From assembly GCF_007992455.1 (NCBI RefSeq), contig NZ_BKAH01000009.1:53027-117026 (forward strand): a stretch of 64,000 nucleotides of DNA. Reading direction: 5' to 3'. The stretch comes from Microbacterium saccharophilum. Its GTDB lineage: Bacteria > Actinomycetota > Actinomycetes > Actinomycetales > Microbacteriaceae. The position numbers were made by a program, and so were the translations under genes. The notes under the pieces were generated by a model. That model made no database searches. It saw only the letters and a list, made by a program, of their open reading frames with translations, and was not told where the DNA came from. Shown here in pieces: positions 15,959-24,309 of this stretch (position 1 is its first letter; every line of letters begins with the position of its first letter).

Positions 15959-17310
15959 CGGATCTCCCTCTGCTTGCGGATCTGGATCACGTTGAAGACG
16001 ATCAGCGGGATCACGAAGATGAACAGCACGACGGCGAGCGCGGCGGAGTGGCCGTAGCTCTGGAAGCGCTGCTGCTGGTTGACCATCTCGAACGCCAGCA
16101 CCGTGGTGTCCGAGCGGCCGCCCGTCATGACGGCGACGATGTCGTAGACCTTCAGCGCGCCGATGGCGACGGTGGTGACCACGACGACGATCGAGGAGCG
16201 GATGCCCGGGACCGTGACGTTGCGGAAACGCTCCCACGCGTTCGCGCCGTCGAGCGAGGCCGCCTCGTTCTGCTCCGTCGGCACCGCCTTGACGGCAGCG
16301 GAGAGGATGACCATCGCGAGACCGGTCTGGCTCCAGATGAACACCACGAGCAACAGGAACGTGTTGACGAGGGGCTGCGCGGCGAGCCACGACACCGGCT
16401 CACCCCCGAACGCCGTGACGATGGCGTTCAGGAGACCGACCTGCTGCTCCTGCCGGTAGTCGTAGATGAACTTCCAGATGATGCCGGCACCGACGAACGA
16501 GATCGCGAACGGCATGAAGATGAGCACCTTGAGGATCTTCTCGCCGCGTGCCCGGTCGATGAAGACCGCGTAGGCGAGTCCGATGACGGTCGCCACGAGC
16601 GGCGCCACGATCACCCAGATGATCGAGTTGATGACCGACCAGAACCCCTGCGGGTTCGTGAACGCCCAGACGTAGTTCTCGAGCCCGACGAACTCCTTGC
16701 CGGTCTTGTCGAAGAACGACTGGACGACGGTCGCGATCGCGGGGTAGATGAGCCCGATGAGCAGCAGGATGGCGGCCGGCGCACCGAAGAGGATGAGCTG
16801 GAACAGATAGCCGGCCCCCTGGCGGGAACGGTAGTCGGCGTAGAACAGTGCGCCGCCGAGGATGATCGCGATCGCGAGGACGTAGATCACCGCGTTCTGG
16901 TACGGGCGGAGGAGCATGAACGCGATCACCGGGAGGAGGAAGCACGCCGCGAGCCGGAGCCAGAAGTAGAACCGGCCGGGCCTGGGCGCGTACTCGATCA
17001 GCAGCAGGAGCAGTCCGACCACGGCGCCGAAGACGAGGAGGACGAGGGGGATCTGGACGAGGGGTCCCATCCCGCCGAGCCATTGGAAGAAGGAGTTCAG
17101 CGAGAAGCCGAGCGAGGTCGGCCGCGCGCCCTCGACGGGTTCGCGCGTGACCATGAAGAGGAAGAGCGCCACCACGAGGATGAGGGCGATCGCGACGACG
17201 AGTGTCGTCCGGCGTTGCCTGCGCGCCAGACGGGCGTGCGCGCCGGCCGCGTCGGCGTCAGCGGTGACGGCGGCCTCCGCCGGGCCGGGCGCCTGAATTG
17301 TTCCAGTCAT
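15955..17310 (-). CDS. Sugar ABC transporter permease (AglF/MalF-like) with extended N-terminus
   Basis: 451 residues, longer than the usual 290-310. The last 300 residues are a MalF-type permease with the EAA loop NEAASLDGANAWERFRNVTVP. The first 150 hold extra membrane spans (about 36-54, 80-105, 117-135, 137-152), as in alpha-glucoside permeases of the AglF/MalF group. It pairs with the overlapping downstream permease. It lies 117 bases after the binding-protein gene, with a strong hairpin between, which would lower permease expression relative to the binding protein. Confidence 0.9.
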   Translation of the reverse strand: MTGTIQAPGPAEAAVTADADAAGAHARLARRQRRTTLVVAIALILVVALFLFMVTREPVEGARPTSLGFSLNSFFQWLGGMGPLVQIPLVLLVFGAVVGLLLLLIEYAPRPGRFYFWLRLAACFLLPVIAFMLLRPYQNAVIYVLAIAIILGGALFYADYRSRQGAGYLFQLILFGAPAAILLLIGLIYPAIATVVQSFFDKTGKEFVGLENYVWAFTNPQGFWSVINSIIWVIVAPLVATVIGLAYAVFIDRARGEKILKVLIFMPFAISFVGAGIIWKFIYDYRQEQQVGLLNAIVTAFGGEPVSWLAAQPLVNTFLLLVVFIWSQTGLAMVILSAAVKAVPTEQNEAASLDGANAWERFRNVTVPGIRSSIVVVVTTVAIGALKVYDIVAVMTGGRSDTTVLAFEMVNQQQRFQSYGHSAALAVVLFIFVIPLIVFNVIQIRKQREIR

Positions 17311-17380
17311 GAGTGCCTTCCGAGTTCTTCACTGGACTCCGGGAGGGCCGCGCCGTGAGAGCGCTGCCCGGGGGTGCGAC

Positions 17381-17408
17381 GGGGCCGCTCGCTGTCGCGA
17401 GCGGCCCC
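17381..17408 (-). terminator. Strong hairpin between binding-protein and permease genes
   Basis: A perfect 12-bp stem, GGGGCCGCTCGC / GCGAGCGGCCCC, with a TGTC loop, starting 19 nt after the binding-protein stop. No T-run follows on the minus strand, so it is better read as a partial terminator or an mRNA-stabilising 3' structure than as a full stop. Confidence 0.6.
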
Positions 17409-17427
17409 GTGCATGTGCCTGCCGACC

Positions 17428-18768
17428 TCAGTTCTCGTAGCCGGCCTGGATGTCGCTGAGCACCGTGGCGGTGTCCTTGCCGTCGATCCAGTCGACCATG
17501 CCGCGCCAGAACGAACCGGAGCCGACGGTGGCCGGCATCAGGTCGGACGCGTCGAAGCGGACGGTCGTGTTCGGGTCCTGCAGGAGCTTCATGGCCTCCT
17601 GAAGGAACTCGCTGCTCGCGAGGCTCGGGTCGGCGTTCAGGTTCGCGGAGATGTTGCCACCGAGACCCACGCGGGTGTCCGCCCACTCAGCCGTCGACAT
17701 GTACTCGAGCACCTTGACGGTGGCCGCGTCGTCGGAGAACGCCGTGACGAACTCGCCGCCGACCTCGATGGTCGCCGCGTCCGCCTCGAAGCCCGGGAGC
17801 ACGAAGGCGTAGACGTCGCCGTCCGGAGCGACGACCGGCGTCTCACCGGCTGCCGTCTGCACGTCGAGGAAGTTCGCCGACAGGAACGACGCCTGGTGGG
17901 TGAGCGGGCAGCTGCCGTCCGCGACCTTGGCCGCGACGCCGCCGAAGGCGGTGGAGTTGATGCTCGCGACGTCGCCGAATCCGGCGTTGACCCACTCCGG
18001 GTTCAGGAGGATCTCGCCCACGGCGTCGAATGCGTCGGCGATCTCGGGGTCGGTGAACTTCACGTCACCGGCCACCCACTGGTCGTAGACCTCAGGGCCG
18101 GACTGACGCAGGACGAGGTCCTCGATCCAGTCGGTCCCCGGCCAGCCGGACGCCGCCTCGGACTCGAAGCCGGCGCACCAGGGCGCCTTGCCGGTCTTCT
18201 CCTGGATGGTCGCGGTGAGTGCGAGCATCTCGTCCCACGTCGTGGGAACCTCGACGCCCCATTCCTCGAACGACGCCGGCGAGTACCAGACGTAGCCCTT
18301 GATGTTGGCGAGCATCGGCGCCGTGTAGAAGACGTCGTCGAACGTGCCGTACGCCTTCCAGTCGGGGGACCAGTTCTCGTCGACGTTCTTCTCGACGCCC
18401 TCCGGGGCCGGCTTGACCTCGCCGGTGTCCACGAGGGTCTTCAGCAGACCCGGCTGCGGGACGATGGCGATGTCGGGGGCGTCGCCACCCTGCACCTTCG
18501 TGACGATGTTGCCCTCGAACGCCTTGTCACCGGTGTACTCGACGATGATGCCGGTGTCCTCGGTGAACGCGTCGAAGGACTTCTGCATGTTCTCGGCTTC
18601 GATGCCGGTGATGCCGCCGGAGATGCGGACGGTCTCGCCTTCGAGCGAGGCGCCGTCTGCGGGTTCGTCACCGCCTTCGGCGCAGCCGGCGAGAGCGATG
18701 GTCGTCACGGCTGCGACGCTCAGCGCCGTCAGCATGTGCCGCCGCCGAGGCGATCGGATTGAAGTCAT
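17428..18768 (-). CDS. Sugar ABC transporter substrate-binding lipoprotein (AglE-like)
   Basis: 446 residues. Signal peptide with basic start (RSPRRR), hydrophobic core and lipobox LAGC at 26-29, so it is lipid-anchored on Cys29. The mature part is a cluster-B/family-1 sugar-binding fold with the EGETVRISGG start, DIAIVPQPG and WCAGFESEAASGWPGTDW segments typical of alpha-glucoside binders. Gene order binding protein-permease-permease, a divergent LacI gene and an operator over its promoter all point to inducible sugar uptake. No ATPase or glycosidase lies here, so the sugar is uncertain. Confidence 0.9.
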   Translation of the reverse strand: MTSIRSPRRRHMLTALSVAAVTTIALAGCAEGGDEPADGASLEGETVRISGGITGIEAENMQKSFDAFTEDTGIIVEYTGDKAFEGNIVTKVQGGDAPDIAIVPQPGLLKTLVDTGEVKPAPEGVEKNVDENWSPDWKAYGTFDDVFYTAPMLANIKGYVWYSPASFEEWGVEVPTTWDEMLALTATIQEKTGKAPWCAGFESEAASGWPGTDWIEDLVLRQSGPEVYDQWVAGDVKFTDPEIADAFDAVGEILLNPEWVNAGFGDVASINSTAFGGVAAKVADGSCPLTHQASFLSANFLDVQTAAGETPVVAPDGDVYAFVLPGFEADAATIEVGGEFVTAFSDDAATVKVLEYMSTAEWADTRVGLGGNISANLNADPSLASSEFLQEAMKLLQDPNTTVRFDASDLMPATVGSGSFWRGMVDWIDGKDTATVLSDIQAGYEN

Positions 18769-18827
18769 TTGTTTCCTCCTCAGTGCTGCGGAAGGGGCGG
18801 ACGCCCATCCTCCGCGTCAAAACGTAG

Positions 18828-18874
18828 GGAACCGTTTCCATGCTCACGCTAGGGGATCGGCGGACGCGGCACAA
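18828..18874 (-). promoter_or_regulatory. Promoter and LacI-type operator of the sugar uptake operon
   Basis: On the minus strand a -35 TTGTGC (18874-18869) and -10 TAGCGT (18851-18846) are 17 bp apart. Just downstream, over the expected start of transcription, lies GGAAACGGTTCC (18839-18828), a near-palindrome of the LacI/GalR kind that shares its half-sites with the operator before the LacI gene. Confidence 0.6.
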
Positions 18875-18948
18875 TTCTCGGATCATCACAACTCGGTAAA
18901 TGCCGCCACGAGGGTGGCGAAGACGGCGCCTACGCGCCACAATATCCC

Positions 18949-18962
18949 TGGAACCGGTTCCA
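18949..18962 (+). promoter_or_regulatory. LacI-type operator before the regulator gene
   Basis: TGGAACCGGTTCCA, a perfect 14-bp palindrome, 55 bases before the LacI start, with a weak -10 (CAATAT, 18940-18945) touching it. Its position fits autorepression. Confidence 0.65.
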
Positions 18963-19017
18963 CAAATGCGACTCCCCGTCGCCGCGGACCGGGTCCCGGA
19001 ACAGCCGAGGAGGACCG

Positions 19018-20055
19018 ATGGCGGGAATCGCCGATGTCGCACGCGCTGCGGGCGTGTCGAAGGCGACCGCCAGCCGCGCCCTGACCGGTGCCGGGTACGT
19101 CTCGGAGGCGACGCGCACCCGCGTGCAGCACGCCGCGAAGGAGCTCGGCTATGTGCCGACGACCAGCGCGGTGAGCCTTGTGACCGGCCGCACCCAGACG
19201 ATCGGCGTCGTCGTGCCGAACCTCGACCGGTGGTTCTTCGCGCAGGTGCTCGGCGGCGTGCAGGAGGCTCTCCTGGAACGCCGGTACGACCTGGCGCTGT
19301 ACAGCGCCCCGCCGGAGTCCGACGCGCGGCGCGAGATGTTCACCCACTTCCTGGCCCGCAAGCGCTTCGACGGCGTCATCGCGGTCGGCATCGAACCCAC
19401 GGCCCATGAGCTCGAGCGACTCGTCGATTTCGGGAAGCCCGTCGTGAGCGTCGGCGGCTACGACGCCGGCACGAGCGCCGTGTCGATCGACGACCACGCC
19501 GCCGCGCGGATCGCGACCGAGCACCTCCTCGGTCTCGGCCACCGCGAGATCACGTTCCTGGGCGGCGACCCGGACGGCCGGCAGATGAGCTTCGGAGACG
19601 CGCGGAGGCTCGCGGGCTACTGGGCGGCGATGGAGGCGGCGGGTGCGCGGGGCGGTGGGCGCCACATCCCCTCCGAGGTCACGATGCCGGGCGGGTACGG
19701 CGCGGCCGTCGAGCTGCTGGGCGACCGCCTCACGCGGCCGACCGCGCTCGTCGCGGTGTGCGATGAGGTCGCTGTCGGAGCGATCATCGCCGCGCGACGG
19801 CTCGGCATCCGCGTACCGGAGCATCTGAGCGTCGTGGGCATCGACGACCACGAGTACGCCGACATGTTCTCCCTCACGACACTGCAGCAGAAGCCGGACC
19901 AGCAGGGACGCACCGCCGTCCGGCTCCTGATGGCACAGCTCGAGGACCCCGCGACGCCAGGCAGCCACACGTACGAGCCGTCGCCGCTGATCATGCGCAA
20001 CTCGACCGCCGCGCTCGACGACGCCACATCGGCGATCGTCACCATCGGACGCTGA
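19018..20055 (+). CDS. LacI/GalR-family transcriptional regulator
   Basis: 345 residues. The N-terminal helix-turn-helix and hinge region reads IADVARAAGVSKATASRAL (about 4-22), followed by a periplasmic-binding-protein-like effector domain (IGVVVPNLDRWFFAQVLGG ... VVGIDDHEYADMFSLTT). The ATG has a good GAGGAGG ribosome site. Divergent from the sugar ABC operon, and two operators with the same half-site lie in the shared 249-base gap, so it most likely represses that operon and itself until the sugar binds. Followed by a strong terminator. Confidence 0.92.
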   Translation: MAGIADVARAAGVSKATASRALTGAGYVSEATRTRVQHAAKELGYVPTTSAVSLVTGRTQTIGVVVPNLDRWFFAQVLGGVQEALLERRYDLALYSAPPESDARREMFTHFLARKRFDGVIAVGIEPTAHELERLVDFGKPVVSVGGYDAGTSAVSIDDHAAARIATEHLLGLGHREITFLGGDPDGRQMSFGDARRLAGYWAAMEAAGARGGGRHIPSEVTMPGGYGAAVELLGDRLTRPTALVAVCDEVAVGAIIAARRLGIRVPEHLSVVGIDDHEYADMFSLTTLQQKPDQQGRTAVRLLMAQLEDPATPGSHTYEPSPLIMRNSTAALDDATSAIVTIGR

Positions 20056-20071
20056 GGCGCCTCGGGGACGA

Positions 20072-20103
20072 CGAAGGCCCCCGGGTGAACCCGGGGGCCT
20101 TCG
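20072..20103. terminator. Bidirectional terminator between lacI-type gene and rplL
   Basis: A perfect 14-bp stem, CGAAGGCCCCCGGG / CCCGGGGGCCTTCG, with a TGAA loop, centred between converging genes (stops at 20055 and 20119). Confidence 0.8.
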
Positions 20104-20118
20104 TGATGTGGAGCGTGA

Positions 20119-20499
20119 TTACTTGAGGGTAACCGTCGCGCCGGCCTCTTCGAGAGCGGCCTTGGCCTTCTCTGCGGCCTCCTTGTTGGCGCCCTCCAGG
20201 ACGGCCTTGGGGGCACCGTCGACGACGGCCTTGGCCTCGCCGAGGCCCAGCGAGGTGAGCTCGCGGACCGTCTTGATGACCTGGATCTTCTTGTCGCCGG
20301 CAGCCTCGAGGATGACGTCGAAGGAGTCCTTCTCCTCAACCTCTTCGGCAGCGGCGCCGCCGCCGGCGCCGGCCACGGCGACCGGGGCCGCAGCGGTGAC
20401 GTCGAACTTCTCCTCGAACGCCTTCACGAACTCGCTGAGCTCGACGAGGGTGAGGTCGGCGAACTGCTCGAGCAGCTCGTCAGTGGTGAGCTTCGCCAT
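20119..20499 (-). CDS. rplL: 50S ribosomal protein L7/L12
   Basis: 126 residues, normal length. N-terminal dimerisation domain with [20 protein letters not shown], an Ala/Gly hinge ([18 protein letters not shown]) and the C-terminal factor-binding domain ([20 protein letters not shown] ... [14 protein letters not shown]). It forms the ribosomal stalk that recruits elongation factors. GGAG eight bases before the ATG. It follows rplJ by 47 bases in the same operon and ends at the shared terminator. Confidence 0.97.
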   Translation of the reverse strand: MAKLTTDELLEQFADLTLVELSEFVKAFEEKFDVTAAAPVAVAGAGGGAAAEEVEEKDSFDVILEAAGDKKIQVIKTVRELTSLGLGEAKAVVDGAPKAVLEGANKEAAEKAKAALEEAGATVTLK

Positions 20500-20546
20500 G
20501 ATGTATCTCCTAGTTTGTGGTTTGTGGGTAATCAGCCGCCGGTCGC

Positions 20547-21035
20547 TTACGCGGCCTGAGCGGTCTCCAGCTTTTCGCGAAGCGCGTCGATGGTGGCCGC
20601 AGCCTTGCCCATCGTCGCCTTCATCATGCCCGCCGCCTTCGCAAGCAGAACCTCACGGCTCTCGAGCGAGGCGTACTTGTTGACCTCGTCGGCGGTGAGG
20701 GGGTTGCCCTCGAACACGCCGCCCTTGATCACCAGAAGCGGGTTTGCCTTGGCGAAATCACGCAGAGCCTTCGCGGTGGCGACGAAGTCGCCGTGCACGA
20801 ACGCGACGGCCGACGGACCCGTGAGGTCCTCGTCCAGCGCCGTGATCCCCGCGTTGTTCGCGGCGATCTTGGTCAGCGTGTTCTTCACCACGGCGTACTG
20901 CGCGTCCTGACGGATGGTGTTGCGCAGCTGCTTGAGCTGGGCAACCGTCAGACCGCGGTACTCGGTCAGCAGAACGGCGTTCGAGTTCTCGAATGACTTC
21001 GTGAGCTCGGCAACCGATGCATCCTTCTGCGCCAT
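20547..21035 (-). CDS. rplJ: 50S ribosomal protein L10
   Basis: 162 residues from the ATG at 21035 ([12 protein letters not shown]), chosen because AAGGAG lies at the right distance; a GTG two codons upstream is also in frame. L10 features include [17 protein letters not shown] and [12 protein letters not shown]. It anchors L7/L12 dimers to the ribosome and, with them, binds the leader of its own mRNA. A long leader with an attenuator lies directly upstream. Here rplJ-rplL is separated from rplA by about 7 kb of unrelated genes. Confidence 0.96.
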   Translation of the reverse strand: MAQKDASVAELTKSFENSNAVLLTEYRGLTVAQLKQLRNTIRQDAQYAVVKNTLTKIAANNAGITALDEDLTGPSAVAFVHGDFVATAKALRDFAKANPLLVIKGGVFEGNPLTADEVNKYASLESREVLLAKAAGMMKATMGKAAATIDALREKLETAQAA

Positions 21036-21101
21036 GGTCACTCCTTATGTGTACGTGACGCTCCGCGATGGCGGGGCGCCGGCCGCAGACCTCTGAACAG
21101 C

Positions 21102-21131
21102 AAAAAAGCTCCGGCGCAAGCGCACGGAGCT
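21102..21131 (-). terminator. Intrinsic terminator (attenuator) in the rplJ leader
   Basis: On the minus strand AGCTCCG-T-GCG / CGC-CGGAGCT forms a hairpin with one bulged base, followed by six T residues. It stands about 65 bases before the rplJ start, where it must be read through for expression. Confidence 0.75.
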
Positions 21132-21235
21132 GAATTCCGGAGAATCTTCCTGTACACCTGCGTGGGCCCCTGCGATGCAGAGCTTCGATCGTCATGCGCA
21201 TGCGCGCACACCGATGACCGACGGTCTTTGGCTTA
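21132..21235 (-). ncRNA. Ribosomal protein L10 leader
   Basis: Untranslated region between the proposed start of transcription and the attenuator. It begins with TAAGCCAAAGACCGTCGG and contains CGCAGGTGTACAGGAAG, reminiscent of the L10 leader that binds L10(L12)4; the family assignment is by position and general resemblance. Together with the attenuator this fills most of the 310-base gap between rplJ and the YqaJ gene. Confidence 0.55.
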
Positions 21236-21241
21236 CCGATC

Positions 21242-21271
21242 AGTGTACGCGACCCTCGCCCCCTCACCCAA
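21242..21271 (-). promoter_or_regulatory. Candidate rplJ-rplL promoter
   Basis: Minus strand: -35 TTGGGT (21271-21266), 18-bp spacer, -10 TACACT (21247-21242). Predicted transcription would begin near 21235, at the first base of the leader. Confidence 0.45.
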
Positions 21272-21332
21272 ATCGGCACGGCGGGCGGGCCGGCGCGGGC
21301 GTGGCAGGCCACCGGATGGCACACCCCGGGGT

Positions 21333-21338
21333 TAGCCT
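21333..21338 (+). promoter_or_regulatory. Candidate -10 box of the YqaJ nuclease gene
   Basis: TAGCCT, 7 nt before the ATG at 21346. Supports that start over the longer in-frame extension from 21175. Confidence 0.5.
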
Positions 21339-21345
21339 CGTGGTC

Positions 21346-22020
21346 ATGACCCCGCAGCTCGCCGCGCGCATCGTCGCCGACTCGCGCGACCGGGTGGCCT
21401 GGATCCGCGCCCGCTCGCGCGGCATCACCGCGACCGACGTCGCACAGCTCACGAGCGCCCGCTCGATCCCCCGCGCCGCCCACGCCAAGCTGATGGGCTC
21501 GGGGTTCAGCGGCAACGCCTATACCGATCACGGGCGGCGGCGCGAGCCGGAGATCGCCGCATGGGTGGCGGCGACCCATGGCATCCAGCCGTCGTCGGCG
21601 CTGTTCCACGCCGAGGTCGAGAAGCGGCACCTCGCGACACCCGACGGCGTCGCCGTCGACGCCGCGGGCCGCGTGACCCTCGCCGAGATCAAGACGACGA
21701 ACAAGACGTGGCGATCGATCCCCCGCACCTACCTCCGCCAGGTGTGGTGGCAGCAGCACGTCCTCGGCGCCGAGCGCACCCTCGTCGTCTGGGAGGAGCA
21801 CGACGACTTCGTCCCCGTGGGCGACGAGCCGCGCTGCGCGTGGGTCGACCGCGACGAGAAGGAGATCGCGACTCTCGTCGGCCTCGCGACGGACCTCATC
21901 GATGAGCTCTACCGGCGCACGACACTGCAGCGCAGCGGGACGCAGCCGCCTTCCGTGGCGGCACCGGCGGGTCCCCCACGGCCGCGAGAGCCGTTCCGCG
22001 CACTCGCCCTCGCCGACTGA
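21346..22020 (+). CDS. YqaJ-family exonuclease/recombinase-like protein
   Basis: 224 residues from the ATG at 21346. A PD-(D/E)xK nuclease core is visible: ATDVAQLTSARS, the metal-binding Asp in TPDGVAVD (about residue 98) and the E-x-K pair in LAEIKTTNKTWRSIP (about 108-122), then LRQVWWQQHVLGAERTL. YqaJ/lambda Exo relatives degrade DNA ends in phage recombination, but no single-strand annealing protein or phage gene is nearby, and base composition matches the chromosome. A housekeeping DNA-repair role is plausible but unproven. The last 40 residues are a Pro/Arg tail. Confidence 0.8.
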   Translation: MTPQLAARIVADSRDRVAWIRARSRGITATDVAQLTSARSIPRAAHAKLMGSGFSGNAYTDHGRRREPEIAAWVAATHGIQPSSALFHAEVEKRHLATPDGVAVDAAGRVTLAEIKTTNKTWRSIPRTYLRQVWWQQHVLGAERTLVVWEEHDDFVPVGDEPRCAWVDRDEKEIATLVGLATDLIDELYRRTTLQRSGTQPPSVAAPAGPPRPREPFRALALAD

Positions 22021-22065
22021 GCTCGCTCGCCTCGCCGTCGCTCCGGTGACGCTTCCGCAGGGATT

Positions 22066-22126
22066 GTTGACGCCTGTCAACCATTGACGTATAGTTGACA
22101 CATATCAACATTTGACCTTTGTCATC
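22066..22126 (+). promoter_or_regulatory. Promoter with three MarR-type operators
   Basis: Three 16-bp elements: GTTGACGCCTGTCAAC (22066-22081), GTTGACACATATCAAC (22094-22109) and the weaker TTTGACCTTTGTCATC (22111-22126). The first overlaps a -35 TTGACG (22068-22073), the second overlaps a -10 TATAGT (22090-22095), 16 bp apart. The third lies in the early leader. The MarR gene at the end of the operon is the natural candidate repressor. Confidence 0.68.
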
Positions 22127-22166
22127 TTTCGTCGGCTCCGCCGCTCCACTCCCACGAAGGACCTGC

Positions 22167-23855
22167 ATGACCTCCCCCACACCCACCGCCGGCCGCCCGG
22201 CCATGTCGCATCGCCAGGTGCTGCAGGCCCTCTCCGGCCTCATCCTCGGCATGTTCGTCTCGATGATCGCGACGACCGTCGTGTCGACCTCGCTCCCGGT
22301 CATCGTCCACGACCTCGGTGGAGACCAGAACGCGTTCACGTGGGTTGTGACGGCGACCCTGCTCACCACCGCCATCTCGACGCCCATCTGGGGCAAGCTC
22401 GCCGACCTCATGAACCGCAAGGTGCTGTATCAGGGCGCCATCGTGCTGTTCGTGCTGGCGACCGCCGCGGCCGGTTTCGCGCAGGACACCGGCACGCTCA
22501 TCGCGTTCCGCGCCGTACAGGGGCTCGGGGCGGGCGGCCTCGCGGCGCTCAGCCAGGTCATCATGGCCGACATCATCAGCCCGCGTGAGCGCGGCCGATA
22601 CATGGGCCTGTTCGGCGCGGTCATGGCCGTGGCCACCGTCGGCGGGCCGCTCCTCGGCGGCGTCATCACCGACGCCTTCGGGTGGCGCTGGAACTTCTTC
22701 GTCTCCCTGCCGATCGCCATCGCGGCGCTCATCCTCGTCCAGACGACGCTGCACCTGCCGAAGCGCGCGAAGGTCAAGGCGCGCATCGACTACCTCGGCA
22801 TCGTCCTGCTCTCCGCCGCTGTCTCCCTCCTGCTCATCTGGGTCACGAGCGCCGGCACGAGCTTCGACTGGTGGAGCACCGAGACCGTCCTCATGGTCGG
22901 CGGCGCCCTGCTCGGCGCCATCCTCTTCGTGATCGTCGAACTGCGCTCGTCCGAGCCCCTCATCCCGCTGTCGCTGTTCCGCAACCGCACCTTCACCTTG
23001 TCCGTGATCGCCTCGATCGCGACCGGCATCGCGATGTTCGGCGCGTCGGTCTTCCTCGGCCAGTACATGCAGCTCGCCCGCGGCGCGACGCCCACCGAGG
23101 CCGGCCTCATGACGATCCCGATGATCGCGGGTCTCCTGCTGTCCTCCGTCGGCGTGGGCGCCCTCATCACGAAGTACGGGAAGTGGAAGCCGTATCTGCT
23201 CGTCGGATCGGTCTCCCTCATCGCCGGTGCGACGCTGCTGTCGACGATCAACTACGACACGAACTTCGCGCTGGTCTCGCTCTACATGTTCCTGCTCGGC
23301 GCCGGTGTCGGCATGACGATGCAGAACCTCGTGCTCGTCGTGCAGAACACCGCCAAGCCCACCGAGATCGGCGTCGCGAGCTCCGGCGTCACCTTCTTCC
23401 GCAGCCTCGGCGGCACGATCGGGGTCTCCGTCATGGGCGCCGCGCTGGCCACCCGCGTGGCCGACCTCGTCACCAGCACGAAGGACGACATCGCCGCGGC
23501 GATCGCCGCCCTCGGCGACAAGGCGCCGTACTGGGCGGAGCAGCTGCAGTCCGGCACGCTGCCGCAGGTCTCCTCGATGCCGGAGGGGCTGCGGGTCCTC
23601 TTCGAGGACATCTACGCGCAGGGCATCTCGCACTCGTTCCTCATCGCGGTGCCGTTCGCCGTGATCAGCCTCATCGCGATCATCTTCCTGCCCAACGCGC
23701 CGCTGACGAAGATGACGACGACGGAGCGTCTGCAGGCCGGCGAAGCCGACCTCGCGACCGTCTCCGTCCCCGCCGGGATGGGGACCCTCACCGCCACCGG
23801 ATCGACCGCGGATGCCGCCGCGTCGAGCGCACCCCGTGCGCGTGACGATGGCTGA
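22167..23855 (+). CDS. MFS drug efflux transporter, DHA2 (EmrB/QacA) type
   Basis: 562 residues with 14 predicted membrane spans. The ATG at 22167 has AAGGA at good spacing; the open frame starts earlier but lies over the operators. Features: motif A-like GKLADLMNRK, the DHA2 loop VSTSLPVIVHDLGG, and motif C GAVMAVATVGGPLLGG in span 5. It should pump out cationic or amphipathic drugs by proton antiport. It shares eight bases with the downstream MarR gene, and its promoter carries three inverted repeats, a typical self-tuned efflux unit. Confidence 0.92.
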   Translation: MTSPTPTAGRPAMSHRQVLQALSGLILGMFVSMIATTVVSTSLPVIVHDLGGDQNAFTWVVTATLLTTAISTPIWGKLADLMNRKVLYQGAIVLFVLATAAAGFAQDTGTLIAFRAVQGLGAGGLAALSQVIMADIISPRERGRYMGLFGAVMAVATVGGPLLGGVITDAFGWRWNFFVSLPIAIAALILVQTTLHLPKRAKVKARIDYLGIVLLSAAVSLLLIWVTSAGTSFDWWSTETVLMVGGALLGAILFVIVELRSSEPLIPLSLFRNRTFTLSVIASIATGIAMFGASVFLGQYMQLARGATPTEAGLMTIPMIAGLLLSSVGVGALITKYGKWKPYLLVGSVSLIAGATLLSTINYDTNFALVSLYMFLLGAGVGMTMQNLVLVVQNTAKPTEIGVASSGVTFFRSLGGTIGVSVMGAALATRVADLVTSTKDDIAAAIAALGDKAPYWAEQLQSGTLPQVSSMPEGLRVLFEDIYAQGISHSFLIAVPFAVISLIAIIFLPNAPLTKMTTTERLQAGEADLATVSVPAGMGTLTATGSTADAAASSAPRARDDG

Positions 23856-24309
23856 GGACACCCGCGAGGCCCGCACTGAGGCGGTGCGGGCCCTCGAGGC
23901 CGAGTTCGGCGAGCTGGTCAGCCGCTTCCGCAGGATCATCACCGAGAACGCCCACCGGGTCAGCCCGGGCCTTCTGCCCGGCGCGTACAAGGTGTTCACG
24001 ACGATCGTGCGGCGCCAGCCGGTCACGACGTCGGCCCTCGCGGAGTGCCTCACCGCCGACAAGGGCCAGATCAGCCGCACGGTGCGCGAGCTCGAGGAGC
24101 TCGGGCTCGTCCAGCGCGCACCGGATCCGACCGACGGGCGTTCGAGCCTGCTCTCCCCCACGCCGCACGGCCTGGAGCGGCTCGCCGCAGCGCGCGCGCC
24201 GCACGAGGGCATCCTGGTCGACGCGCTGGAGCAGTGGCCCCTCGAGGACATCAGCAACCTCACCCGCCTCCTGCATGCGCTGACGAGCGGAGAGCGTCCG
24301 GCGCTCTGA
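23848..24309 (+). CDS. MarR-family transcriptional regulator
   Basis: 153 residues from the ATG at 23848; GTG at 23842 is an alternative start. The winged helix is clear: TTSALAECLTADKGQISRTV (recognition helix) and the wing DPTDGRSSLLSPT, with helices on both sides for dimerisation. The start overlaps the end of the efflux gene, so it is made with the pump it most likely represses through the repeats at 22066-22126. The ligand is probably a pump substrate. Confidence 0.9.
   Translation: MAEDTREARTEAVRALEAEFGELVSRFRRIITENAHRVSPGLLPGAYKVFTTIVRRQPVTTSALAECLTADKGQISRTVRELEELGLVQRAPDPTDGRSSLLSPTPHGLERLAAARAPHEGILVDALEQWPLEDISNLTRLLHALTSGERPAL

Noticed and set aside
21175..21345. Longer N-terminus for the YqaJ protein starting at 21175
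   Set aside because: The extra 57 residues overlap the rplJ leader promoter and lack family character; a -10 box precedes the ATG at 21346.
21346..22020. YqaJ gene as a prophage remnant
   Set aside because: No integrase, attachment repeats, capsid or annealing-protein genes nearby, and base composition matches the surroundings.
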